Shown: positions 1 through 6,959, numbered from the stretch's first letter. The stretch is 14,221 nt of DNA from Patescibacteria group bacterium UBA6130 (GCA_002428285.1 DIVO01000035.1:1-14221); one strand, 5' to 3'. Notes: generated by a model not told the origin, from the letters alone. Numbers and translations are program-made.

Positions 1-249
1 GCGGGTGATTGTGATTGTGATGAATCGCCCAACCAGACATTCAAACAGAGTAATAGGGTTAATGTATTAAGTGTACCGATTGCTCTTTCAAATTCCGGTT
101 TGAATAGTCAATATGGCTATATTTATGCTGGCAATGGTAAACCTTGTATGAGTGTAACAACACTCAATGATGCTCAAACAATGACAACTGGAAGTTCAAT
201 TGCTCAGGCAGAGTCATGGGTGGTTGTAAATGGCAGAGTTTCCGACTAA
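1..249 (+). CDS. C-terminal fragment of a secreted-type repeat protein
   Basis: This open frame enters from the left edge in frame 1 and stops at TAA 247-249, leaving 82 residues. The start and any signal peptide lie outside the window. The visible part begins with a Cys/Asp-rich stretch (DCDCDE, encoded by a tandem GATTGT) and continues with Asn/Ser/Gly/Thr-rich sequence lacking Lys-rich or hydrophobic blocks. The segment TTGSSIAQAESWVVVN near residues 62-77 resembles the TGDAxAxxNxxN pattern repeated in the next gene, so a related beta-strand repeat protein is likely, but this is inference from a short match. Unlike the next gene, it has no C-terminal membrane anchor. No specific function can be assigned. 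Confidence 0.6.
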   Translation, partial: AGDCDCDESPNQTFKQSNRVNVLSVPIALSNSGLNSQYGYIYAGNGKPCMSVTTLNDAQTMTTGSSIAQAESWVVVNGRVSD

Positions 250-262
250 GTGGTTTTGTATC

Positions 263-295
263 TGAAGGGTGCTGGATTGCCTCTGGCACCCTTCA
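263..295 (+). terminator. Strong hairpin, possible transcription terminator
   Basis: GAAGGGTGC (264-272) pairs perfectly with GCACCCTTC (286-294). The flanking T263-A295 pair and inner pairs 273-276 with 282-285 (two G-T wobbles) give about 14 pairs around a five-base loop. It lies 13 bases after the stop of the upstream gene, where a terminator is expected. No T-run follows directly; the next bases are AAAGGG and only then a T-rich stretch (301-309), so it is not a textbook intrinsic terminator. It may instead protect the 3' end of the upstream mRNA or shape the leader of the surface-protein gene, because AAAGGG (295-300) abuts the stem and could serve as a distant ribosome binding site. Confidence 0.45.
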
Positions 296-314
296 AAGGG
301 TTAGATTTTCCATA

Positions 315-3026
315 ATGAAAAGAAAAAACATTAAAAAAATAATACACGTCTTTTTAGTTTTTCAGTTGTTTTGTTATTCAACCTTCACTCCCTTGGCTTT
401 AGCGGTTGAATTAGAAGAGGATATTTCTGAAGATATTTTACAGACTGAAGATCAAAACCAATCGGTCAACAATGAAGACGATCTTAATGATCAAGAGGAA
501 CAGAATCTTTTGCAGGAAGATGTAGTTGGAGAAGTCCCTGGTGAGTCTTTATCCGTCGATAATGAAGCAGATGAAGAACCCGTCGGAGAATTTAATCCTG
601 AAGATTGTCTTGACTGTGTAGATAATGATGAAATTCAAATTGATAATGAGACCGATTTAGAAACAGATTTAACTTCTGATGCAAACACTGGAGGCAATAC
701 AGTTGAAACATATGAAACTGATTCCAATATTGATACCGGAGATGCTCAGGCTTCAGGAGAAGTGTTTAATGACGTATCATTTGAGGTTGATTTGGAGGGC
801 GAAGAAGAATGTCTTGATGATTGTGTAGTTATAGAAATTGAAAATGAAACCTCAGCAACAACTAGTGCTCAAATTTCCGCCAACTCAGGCGAAAACGAGG
901 TTGATAGCCAGGACAGCGATACCCAGGTAATAACAGGTGATTCATTGGCTTATGCTCAAATAATGAATTTACTCAACACTACCTACGTTAATTCTAATTT
1001 TCAGCTATATTCTTTATCTTTAACCTCAAATGCACAGGGAAATATTTACTTGAGCCAGGTGTGGGATGAAGCAGGTCAAAAAGTTCCGGGCCTTGTCAAT
1101 GACGGAAGTTGGTTTTTGCTGGATGTGAATAATATTACTGAACTTAACAATAATGTCAGTGTCATTGCTGTAAGTGGAAAAAATGTGGTCAGCACAGAAA
1201 CAGGCAATATTTTTATAATTTCCGGTGATGCCAGCGCTGCTGCTAATGTTTATAATCTGGTGAACTCGACATTTGTCAATTCGGTTATCTTTTTTGGGAC
1301 AATAAATATATTTGAAACTTATGAAGGAGATATTGTTGTTCCACGTCCGGACAAATTTTTACGGCTTGGAGATGATGAAGTCAATAGTATCTCATTCGGG
1401 TCAGACGCATCCATTATAAATAATGCCTTGGTCGAAACTGATACGGGAAATAATACGGCCACAGCATCTGGAAGCAATCAAATAGAGACAGGTGATGCAA
1501 CAAGTGTTAATAATATTTATGACTATGCCAATTTCACTTCAACAAACGATTGGTTTTTCTTGCTTTTGAATAATCTTGGAATTTGGAATGGATATATCCT
1601 GAATTGGTCGGAACCGGGGTCGGTTGAAGTATTGAATGAAAACACCTCTTCTATTCTTTTTGAAGCCAAGCCTACAGGTAATGTGGTTAATTCTGAAGGC
1701 ATCTTCGAAGATGATGTTGATGAGGGCAATTTTCTGGTAAATACTAATAATCAGGCTATTGTTAAAAACACAATTGAGGTCTCTGCTTCCACGGGAGGCA
1801 ATCAAGCTGAAACACATGATGGGATTACAAGTATCACTACTGGTGTTGCCAAAGCAATTTCTAACCTTTTTAATTTCATAAATATAAACACTGTTTCTTC
1901 AAATTGGTTTGTAAGTTTAATCAACATTTTTGGCAATTGGACAGGAAATCTTATTTTTGCTTATCCTGATGTTGATATAAAGTTAACAGCTCTAACAAAT
2001 AATATAGACAGCGGTGAAGAAATTGAATACCGAATCGATTATAGAAATATTGGTTATGATGTTGCCGAAAATACTGTGGTTGAAATTGAAATGCCTTCTG
2101 GAATGAAGTTTGTTTCTTGTGATTATCTTTCCAATCCGACAATATCGGGAAACAAACTTATTTGGAATGTAGGAACACTTGAAGCCGGAAGCCAGGGGAG
2201 TATAAGTATAAAACTCAAAATTCAAGATGGATTTTTGCCAGAAACAAATTCCAACTCATTATTATCAAAAATATTTAAAACTGCCCATGCCGCAGAAAAT
2301 ATTATCAAAAGCCAAATTACGGTGTTGGCTTCAGTAACTTCAACCGATCCTGACACCAATTTAGCAAACAACTATTCTTTTGTCACTACTAATGTAAATT
2401 TTTCTTATATCACCCCTGACGAAAATGAGAAAGATAAATCTCAGGAGAACAACCAGGAAGCAGGATCGGAAAATGAAACCGATCATAGACAGCCAGTTTT
2501 ATCACTGAAAGCTAAAAATAATGTCAATGTCTTTGTGTATCCTGGAGATACAATAACTTTTGACCTTACCCTTGCTAACTCTGCCGATGTTGTTTCCCAT
2601 GACACCTATCTTTACAATGAAGTTTATAATTCTCAAGGAGAAGTTTTGTCTCAGACCATCTTGGAGATAGAAGAAATTAAGGCAAAAAGTGAAGCTCAGA
2701 TCTCATTTGGGATGATTGTTCCGGAAACAATTTCAGGAGATGAATATTATACACAAATCCAAGCTTTTGGAGTTGCTCCGGATGGTGCGGAGGTTTCTTC
2801 AAATCAAGAGCAGACTAAGTTTAAAGTGAATATACCGATTAATAAAAACTTAATCGAGAACACTTTGGACGTAGAAGCAAAAACAACCGATGATTTAAAA
2901 GATATTTTGGGAACTTCAAGTGACATAGCCGAAAAGCAGTTGCCTTGGGTGTATGTTTTACTATTTGGCTTATCTGCCTTATGGTTGACTAATAAAACCT
3001 ATTTTGTGAGAAAAAGGCTGTTGTAA
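315..3026 (+). CDS. Giant acidic surface protein with repeats, DUF11-like domain and C-terminal anchor
   Basis: This is a 903-residue cell-surface protein of unknown role. The ATG at 315 is chosen over the upstream in-frame ATG at 216 because it opens directly onto a signal peptide: MKRKNIKKII, a hydrophobic core and an ALA site near residue 30. The upstream start overlaps the previous gene and crosses the hairpin. Residues 32-120 are very rich in Asp and Glu. Residues 124-532 carry about five degenerate repeats of the type N-T-G-x-N followed by TGDAxAxxNxxNxxN. Residues 552-638 look like a DUF11-type beta sandwich (DVDIKLT to SISIKLKI). A linker contains an odd internal AHAAE, and residues 727-843 form a second beta-rich, CARDB-like segment. 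A single membrane helix at about 876-893 ends in RKRLL, giving a C-terminal anchor. Structural, adhesive or host-contact roles are possible; the sequence does not decide. Confidence 0.85.
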   Translation: MKRKNIKKIIHVFLVFQLFCYSTFTPLALAVELEEDISEDILQTEDQNQSVNNEDDLNDQEEQNLLQEDVVGEVPGESLSVDNEADEEPVGEFNPEDCLDCVDNDEIQIDNETDLETDLTSDANTGGNTVETYETDSNIDTGDAQASGEVFNDVSFEVDLEGEEECLDDCVVIEIENETSATTSAQISANSGENEVDSQDSDTQVITGDSLAYAQIMNLLNTTYVNSNFQLYSLSLTSNAQGNIYLSQVWDEAGQKVPGLVNDGSWFLLDVNNITELNNNVSVIAVSGKNVVSTETGNIFIISGDASAAANVYNLVNSTFVNSVIFFGTINIFETYEGDIVVPRPDKFLRLGDDEVNSISFGSDASIINNALVETDTGNNTATASGSNQIETGDATSVNNIYDYANFTSTNDWFFLLLNNLGIWNGYILNWSEPGSVEVLNENTSSILFEAKPTGNVVNSEGIFEDDVDEGNFLVNTNNQAIVKNTIEVSASTGGNQAETHDGITSITTGVAKAISNLFNFININTVSSNWFVSLINIFGNWTGNLIFAYPDVDIKLTALTNNIDSGEEIEYRIDYRNIGYDVAENTVVEIEMPSGMKFVSCDYLSNPTISGNKLIWNVGTLEAGSQGSISIKLKIQDGFLPETNSNSLLSKIFKTAHAAENIIKSQITVLASVTSTDPDTNLANNYSFVTTNVNFSYITPDENEKDKSQENNQEAGSENETDHRQPVLSLKAKNNVNVFVYPGDTITFDLTLANSADVVSHDTYLYNEVYNSQGEVLSQTILEIEEIKAKSEAQISFGMIVPETISGDEYYTQIQAFGVAPDGAEVSSNQEQTKFKVNIPINKNLIENTLDVEAKTTDDLKDILGTSSDIAEKQLPWVYVLLFGLSALWLTNKTYFVRKRLL
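684..1910 (+). repeat. Five degenerate protein repeats (NTGxN...TGDAxAxxN)
   Basis: The repeats are visible in protein only and show no obvious DNA-level identity. Unit starts are near residues 124 (NTGGN), 190 (NSGEN), 287 (SGKN), 377 (TGNN) and 493 (TGGN) of the surface protein. In most units a TGDA-like motif follows about 15 residues later (IDTGDAQA, VITGDSLA, IISGDASA, IETGDATS, ITTGVAKA), then an Asn-rich segment ending in an aromatic residue (SNFQ, NSVIF, TNDWFF, SSNWF). Spacing is irregular at about 66, 97, 90 and 116 residues, so loops of varying length separate a conserved core. The pattern suggests a stacked beta fold such as a beta helix or beta-strand repeat. Confidence 0.65.
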
Positions 3027-3035
3027 AATAAATAT

Positions 3036-3155
3036 ATGAATTTTAAAAATACTGCTCTTATCAAAAAACTAGGTAAATTTGAAATCATAGAAGTTATATT
3101 TATGATTGGTGTTTTAGTCTTCTCTCTTTTTAAAATTGCCTACTTCTTTTTTTAA
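3036..3155 (+). CDS. Possible 39-residue single-span membrane peptide
   Basis: A short frame starts at ATG 3036, nine bases after the stop of the surface-protein gene, and ends at TAA 3153. The peptide has a basic N-terminus (MNFKNTALIKKLGKF) followed by a hydrophobic span of about 20 residues ending in YFFF, so it would be a one-helix membrane peptide with its N-terminus inside. No good ribosome binding site precedes it. It could be translated by coupling from the upstream gene. Phenylalanine-rich frames also arise by chance in AT-rich spacers, so its reality is uncertain. The rest of the 3027-3283 gap holds only the promoter of the next gene. Confidence 0.35.
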   Translation: MNFKNTALIKKLGKFEIIEVIFMIGVLVFSLFKIAYFFF

Positions 3156-3230
3156 TTTTTACATCCAGATCACGGATATTAATTTTATTTGAGCATTACT
3201 GAACTCTTCAAATAGTGGTAAAAAAATCTA

Positions 3231-3259
3231 TTGATAGTTTTATTTTAATGGTCTAGAAT
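3231..3259 (+). promoter_or_regulatory. Sigma70-type promoter of the CAP-protein gene
   Basis: TTGATA (3231-3236) and TAGAAT (3254-3259) are separated by exactly 17 bases, each one mismatch from the consensus TTGACA and TATAAT. Transcription would start near 3266, giving a leader of about 18 bases before ATG 3284. That leader (AAATTCACAGACAAAACGT) has no Shine-Dalgarno-like run. Confidence 0.65.
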
Positions 3260-3283
3260 GAATAAAATTCACAGACAAAACGT

Positions 3284-4195
3284 ATGAATAAAAAAATAAA
3301 ACACTTTCTTTTAGAACTATTTACCCCCAGATATTCAAACAATTATCGAGCTAAGATTTTAACTCCTGGTGCTTCGGCTTTATTTGTAGGTTTGTTGCTT
3401 TTTACTCAATCAGCCATCAGTTTTATCACACTTGCTAAACCCGGAGTATTAGGTTATTCATCAGATATCACTCCAGAAAAAATAGTTACCTTGACAAATA
3501 TAGAAAGAAGCAATCTTGGTTTAAGTCAGCTTCAGGTTAACTCTCTATTAAATCAAGCTGCAGCTAGAAAAGCGGCAGATATGTTTGCCTTTGATTATTG
3601 GGCGCATGTATCTCCTTCTGGAAGGACTCCATGGTCATTTTTTAAAGAGGTTGGATATTCATATACAGTAGCTGGTGAAAATTTAGCAAAAGATTTCTCC
3701 AACCCAGATTCTATTGTTCAGGCTTGGATGAAATCTCCTACTCATAAAGATAATATTGTTGACGAGAGATTTTCTGATATTGGTGTTGCTGTGGTTGATG
3801 GGACACTAAACGGAGTGCAAACAACCCTTGTTGTTCAGCTATTTGCAACTCCTGTTAATGCCACATCTTCATTAGAAGAGATTAATTCTCAGACTGGCAG
3901 ACCTGCAGTAGAAGCTTATGCCCAACAAAATGAAGAAGTCCAAGCTCTACCAACACCTTCGCCTTCCTATCAGGCTAAGAGCAATGAAGTCACAACTGTA
4001 ATTAGTCCTTTGGCAATAACAAAAGGCATAAGCGTGATAATTTTTGCAATTCTTATTTTTGCCTTAATACTTGATCTTTATATTATCCGCAAACGCAAGG
4101 TTAATAGAATATCAGGTAAAAATCTTGCCCATGCCGGATTTTTAGCTGTTATCTTGTTATTGATTATTTTATCTCAGCAAGGAGTAATAAATTAA
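3284..4195 (+). CDS. Membrane-anchored CAP/SCP domain protein (YkwD-like)
   Basis: The product has 303 residues: a short cytoplasmic N-terminus, a membrane helix at about 27-50, a CAP domain at about 63-190, a Pro/Ser/Gln-rich linker (195-240), and two further helices at about 246-266 and 282-297 separated by RKRKVNR. This topology puts the CAP domain outside the cell. Family marks are TNIERSNLGL at the domain start, H108 in YWAHVSPSG, E132 in AGENLAK, H154 in SPTHKDNI and the final strand DIGVAVV. H108 and E132 correspond to the His/Glu cavity residues of CAP proteins. Bacterial CAP proteins are secreted and mostly of unknown biochemistry, so no reaction is claimed. ATG 3284 is the first start after the promoter. 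The small membrane-protein gene follows five bases after the stop and is probably co-transcribed. Confidence 0.9.
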   Translation: MNKKIKHFLLELFTPRYSNNYRAKILTPGASALFVGLLLFTQSAISFITLAKPGVLGYSSDITPEKIVTLTNIERSNLGLSQLQVNSLLNQAAARKAADMFAFDYWAHVSPSGRTPWSFFKEVGYSYTVAGENLAKDFSNPDSIVQAWMKSPTHKDNIVDERFSDIGVAVVDGTLNGVQTTLVVQLFATPVNATSSLEEINSQTGRPAVEAYAQQNEEVQALPTPSPSYQAKSNEVTTVISPLAITKGISVIIFAILIFALILDLYIIRKRKVNRISGKNLAHAGFLAVILLLIILSQQGVIN

Positions 4196-4200
4196 TTGTG

Positions 4201-4461
4201 ATGCAGGAAATTAAAAAGTATCCATTAGATTATACCGTTTTGGCTGTCGGCTTAATTTTTTCTTTGGGTCAGTTTTTCCGTTATCTAAATGTGCCCGGAA
4301 GTCAAAAAACAGTAATCACTCTAACAGCAGTTTTTTATTTTTTCTGGGGAGTCTTACATCATGCTCTAAGAAAAGACTTAAGCATCAAGGTTATTGTTGA
4401 ATACCTAGCATTTTCTTTACTTGCAATTATTGCTTCTAGGGTTATCTTGAACTTGCTTTGA
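4201..4461 (+). CDS. Small three-helix membrane protein, unknown function
   Basis: This 86-residue hydrophobic protein has three likely membrane helices at about 11-28, 37-55 and 64-85. Short charged segments include LHHALRKDLSIK between helices 2 and 3. I do not recognise a named family. Start choice: GTG at 4198 and ATG at 4201 are adjacent and in frame, and ATG is preferred. AAGGAG at 4179-4184, inside the end of the CAP gene, could be its ribosome binding site, but the spacing of about 16 bases is long. It sits five bases after the CAP gene stop on the same strand, so the two are probably one transcript and may work together at the membrane. The HH pair at 53-54 is a candidate functional site only by inference. 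Confidence 0.75.
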   Translation: MQEIKKYPLDYTVLAVGLIFSLGQFFRYLNVPGSQKTVITLTAVFYFFWGVLHHALRKDLSIKVIVEYLAFSLLAIIASRVILNLL

Positions 4462-4482
4462 ACCTGGTTCTCCAAGTATAAT
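4454..4482 (+). promoter_or_regulatory. Possible promoter of the YkuK-like gene
   Basis: A perfect TATAAT (4477-4482) lies 17 bases after TTGCTT (4454-4459), which matches only the TTG of the -35 consensus. It overlaps the end of the small membrane-protein gene and would give a leader of about 57 bases before ATG 4546. An alternative -10, AATAAT at 4532-4537, lies eight bases before the ATG but lacks a -35 partner. Confidence 0.35.
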
Positions 4483-4545
4483 TACTTGACGGTTATCCAT
4501 TTCTGCCCCTTTAGAGCAAGGTCTTAGCCGAAATAATAAAACAAA

Positions 4546-5070
4546 ATGAATAATAAGGGATATATTTTTTCTGACAAAATGACTTTAAATAGCCCTACCG
4601 AGGGAAGAGTTGGAGTTGAAAAGGCTATTAATAGCATTAAAAATTTTATTAACGATAAAGAATCAGATTATCAACTCATAATTGGTTCTGATTCTCATTT
4701 GTATGGATCAGTTAAAACCAAAAAAAATAATTATCTCGAACTTGTTACTGCTGTAGTAATTCATAGAATAGGAAATTGCGGTAAATTTTATTGGACAAAA
4801 GTGAAGATCAAAAGATATTTTCCGCTTAAAGAAAAAATATATCAGGAAACTCTCGCTTCACTTGAAATGGCCCAAAGGCTGATGCCTTATCTTAAAAAAG
4901 ATTTAAATGGCCAATATGAAAACTTGGAGATACATATAGATGTAGGCAATAAAGGTCCAACCAGAGAAATGATCAAAGAAGTTGTAGGTATGGTTGCAGG
5001 GAATGGTTATCGTGCAAAAACCAAACCAGAATCGTTTGGAGCATTTGCTGTTGCTGATAAATTTACATAA
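4546..5070 (+). CDS. YkuK/DUF458 family RNase H-like protein
   Basis: The 174-residue protein matches the DUF458 family (Bacillus subtilis YkuK), which has a predicted RNase H-like fold and unproven activity. Recognisable features are the N-terminal FSDKMTLNSPTEG segment, the first acidic motif IIGSDSH (D49, H51), E101 in the helix after the sheet, IHIDVGNKGPTR (D132) and the C-terminal FGAFAVADKFT (D171). The acidic residues fall in the order expected for an RNase H-type metal site. The length is close to that of YkuK, so the gene looks complete. It may act on RNA or RNA-DNA hybrids, but the substrate is unknown. It converges with trmD, with a 60-base gap that holds no convincing terminator. 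No clear Shine-Dalgarno run precedes the ATG. Confidence 0.85.
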   Translation: MNNKGYIFSDKMTLNSPTEGRVGVEKAINSIKNFINDKESDYQLIIGSDSHLYGSVKTKKNNYLELVTAVVIHRIGNCGKFYWTKVKIKRYFPLKEKIYQETLASLEMAQRLMPYLKKDLNGQYENLEIHIDVGNKGPTREMIKEVVGMVAGNGYRAKTKPESFGAFAVADKFT

Positions 5071-5130
5071 ATTAAAAATAAGAAGCTATTGACATGGGGA
5101 AAAAGGTGAAGTTACGAAGCGTTTGAAAAA

Positions 5131-5811
5131 TCAATTTTTTTTAGGTTTAATATTCTTGCTTTTCCATTCTTCGATCTTTGCGTGATCTCCGGATATTAAA
5201 ACATCGGGAACTTTCCATCCTTTAAAATTTGCAGGTTTTGTATATTGAGGAAATTCCAGATAATCAATATCCGTTTTTTTACCATGCATTTTGGCAAGTT
5301 GAGGGGAGAAAGATTCAATATCGGAAGCTCCTTCTTTTTCTAAAACTCCAGGAAGCAATCGTGATACTGAATCTGCAATTACCATGGCAGGAATTTCTCC
5401 TCCCGAAAGCACATAATCTCCGATAGATATCTCCTGATCTATCATGTGTTCTCTTACTCTTTGATCTACATCTTCGTAATGACCGCAGATTAATATAATA
5501 TCTTTTTTCTCACTTAAAGAATAGGCAAGTTTTTGGCAAAACTTTTCCCCCTTAGGAGAAAGTAGGATTGTGTGAGAATTATTGTCTTTAATTTCCTCAA
5601 GAGCGTTGTAAATAGGCTCAGGTCTTAAAATCATTCCCGGACCACCTCCGTATGGAGTGTCATCAACTGTTCCTCTTTTATCCAATCCCCAATCTCTAAG
5701 GTTTATAACATCAAGAGATAAGGCATCAATGCTTCTTGCCTTTTTAATCATGCTCCACTCTAAAAAAGGCAAAAAAAGTTCAGGGAAAAGTGTTAATATT
5801 TTAATTTTCAT
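5131..5811 (-). CDS. trmD: tRNA (guanine-N1-)-methyltransferase TrmD, short form
   Basis: TrmD methylates G37 at N1 in tRNAs with G36G37, using S-adenosylmethionine, and so prevents +1 frameshifting. The 226-residue product has the family marks: KILTLFPELF at the N-terminus, DDTPYGGGPGM (50-60), CGHYEDVDQRV (109-119) and the knotted SAM-binding loop IGDYVLSGGE (130-139). It continues with LLPGVL and, near the end, the VLISGDHAKIEEW motif. E186 in YLEFPQYTKP stands where Escherichia coli has the proposed general base D169; Glu at this place occurs in other bacterial TrmDs as far as I recall. The protein ends about ten residues after the EEWK motif and lacks most of the C-terminal helical segment of the approximately 255-residue E. 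coli enzyme. It lies six bases downstream of tsaD and is probably co-transcribed. The ATG is preceded by AAGAG, very close to the start. Confidence 0.96.
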   Translation of the reverse strand: MKIKILTLFPELFLPFLEWSMIKKARSIDALSLDVINLRDWGLDKRGTVDDTPYGGGPGMILRPEPIYNALEEIKDNNSHTILLSPKGEKFCQKLAYSLSEKKDIILICGHYEDVDQRVREHMIDQEISIGDYVLSGGEIPAMVIADSVSRLLPGVLEKEGASDIESFSPQLAKMHGKKTDIDYLEFPQYTKPANFKGWKVPDVLISGDHAKIEEWKSKNIKPKKN

Positions 5812-5817
5812 CTCTTA

Positions 5818-6900
5818 TTAATCTAACGAAAGGTTAGGAGCTCTGTCAAGGTTATCGGCCTTGATAATATTATTTCTTAGATAGTTAAAATAGGCGGCAA
5901 CAGCTATCATTCCGGCATTATCGGTAATTAGGTTTTTATTCTTAGGATAGAAAATTTGGGCATGATATTTTATACCCAATCGGTTTATTGATTTTCTTAG
6001 CCTGATATTATTTACAACTCCTCCTCCTAAAACAATTTGCTTTGGGTTATATATTTTAATAGCCTTTTCTGTTTTTATTTCTATAGAGGTTACAACTGCA
6101 TTTTCAAAAGAGGCCGCAAAGTCCTTTATCAACTTACTGTCTTTGGACTTGTCTGGAATATTTTTAAGCATATAAAGACAAGCAGTTTTTAAGCCGGAAA
6201 AACTAAAGTTTAAGCCTTTATTTTTTGCCATGGGGATTGGAAGATCAAATCTATCCTTGTTTCCATGTTTTGCCAGTTCTGCCAATGCAGGGCCACCCGG
6301 GTATCCAAGTCCGAGCATCTTGGCTACTTTATCAAAAGCTTCACCGGCGGCATCATCAAGAGTTTTACCTATTACTTTATATTTACCAAAGTTTTCAATT
6401 AATACCAATTGAGTGTGTCCTCCAGATACAATCAATCCAAGCATAGGAAATAGAGGCTTAATATTTTTAAAAGGTCCATTACCTTTGGAATTTAGAGCAA
6501 AACTTGATAATAAATGGCCTTCTAAGTGATTAACGGCTATTAATTTTTTATTGTATTCCTGAGATAATTCTTTTGCCTTGTTTATTCCCACTCCGAGAGC
6601 AATAGATAGTCCAGGACCTTGGGTAATAGCAATATGAGTTATGGTTTGTAAATTGATTCTGTCCTTTAATCCAATTCTTTTTGATTGGGAGTTGGCTCTA
6701 GCCAATGCTTGCTCTATAAGCTCGTCAATGTGTTCAATATGGGCATTTCTAGCTAAATTTGGGACTACACCACCCCAGGGTTGATGAATTTCTATTTGAC
6801 TGTAGATCACATTGCTTAAAATCCTTGTTCCAATGCCTATAGCGGCAGAGGTTTCATCGCAACTGGTATCAATAGCTAATATTAAGGGTTCTTTTTTCAT
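5818..6900 (-). CDS. tsaD: tRNA N6-adenosine threonylcarbamoyltransferase TsaD
   Basis: TsaD transfers the threonylcarbamoyl group from TC-AMP to A37 of tRNAs reading ANN codons, giving t6A. The 360-residue product is complete and slightly longer than the usual 335-345. Visible marks are AIDTSCDETSAAI (9-21), GGVVPNLARNAHIEHI (43-58), TQGPGLSIALGVG (93-105) and the metal ligands H125 and H129 in NHLEGH. Further on are SGGHTQL (159-165), DDAAGEAFDKVAKMLGLGYPGGP (182-204), NFSFSGLKTA (231-240), LGGGVVNN (291-298) and D327 in TDNAGMIA. A small insertion before the SGGHTQ motif (138-150) adds to the length. ATG 6900 fits both the conserved N-terminus and a -10 box placed eight bases upstream. trmD follows after six bases. 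The partner genes tsaC and tsaE lie nearby as one fused gene; tsaB is not in the window. Confidence 0.97.
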   Translation of the reverse strand: MKKEPLILAIDTSCDETSAAIGIGTRILSNVIYSQIEIHQPWGGVVPNLARNAHIEHIDELIEQALARANSQSKRIGLKDRINLQTITHIAITQGPGLSIALGVGINKAKELSQEYNKKLIAVNHLEGHLLSSFALNSKGNGPFKNIKPLFPMLGLIVSGGHTQLVLIENFGKYKVIGKTLDDAAGEAFDKVAKMLGLGYPGGPALAELAKHGNKDRFDLPIPMAKNKGLNFSFSGLKTACLYMLKNIPDKSKDSKLIKDFAASFENAVVTSIEIKTEKAIKIYNPKQIVLGGGVVNNIRLRKSINRLGIKYHAQIFYPKNKNLITDNAGMIAVAAYFNYLRNNIIKADNLDRAPNLSLD

Positions 6901-6908
6901 ATGTTTGT

Positions 6909-6914
6909 ATTATA
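6909..6914 (-). promoter_or_regulatory. -10 box of tsaD-trmD, nearly leaderless
   Basis: On the minus strand a perfect TATAAT (6914 down to 6909) is followed by only eight bases (ACAAACAT) and then the tsaD ATG. A start about seven bases after the box leaves zero to two bases of leader. The -35 region is weak (TTCAAT with a spacer of about 18). It is divergent to the HIT promoter within the same 64-base gap. Confidence 0.55.
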
Positions 6915-6932
6915 GTTTAATATATTAATAAA

Positions 6933-6959
6933 TTGAACTAGAAATAATCCTGATATAAT
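6933..6959 (+). promoter_or_regulatory. Extended -10 promoter of the HIT gene, leaderless
   Basis: TTGAAC (6933-6938) is followed after 15 bases by TATAAT (6954-6959), which carries the extended -10 element TG at 6951-6952. Only five bases separate the box from ATG 6965, so the expected start of transcription coincides with the A of the start codon. The short spacer is compensated by the extended -10. Confidence 0.65.

Noticed and set aside
1..20. Tandem GATTGT at the left edge as the end of a repeat array or CRISPR
   Set aside because: Only two copies are present and they encode the DCDCDE segment of the partial protein.
216..314. Upstream in-frame ATG that would lengthen the surface protein by 33 residues
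   Set aside because: It overlaps the end of the previous gene, crosses the hairpin at 263-295 and would bury the clear signal peptide that starts at 315.
5089..5117. Perfect -35 hexamer TTGACA after the YkuK-like gene
   Set aside because: No acceptable -10 is found 16-18 bases downstream, and it would fire into the end of the convergent trmD gene.
5123..5142. TTGA-AAAA-TCAA followed by eight T as a terminator of the YkuK-like gene
   Set aside because: The stem has only four pairs and overlaps the trmD stop; the T-run encodes the Lys-rich end of TrmD.
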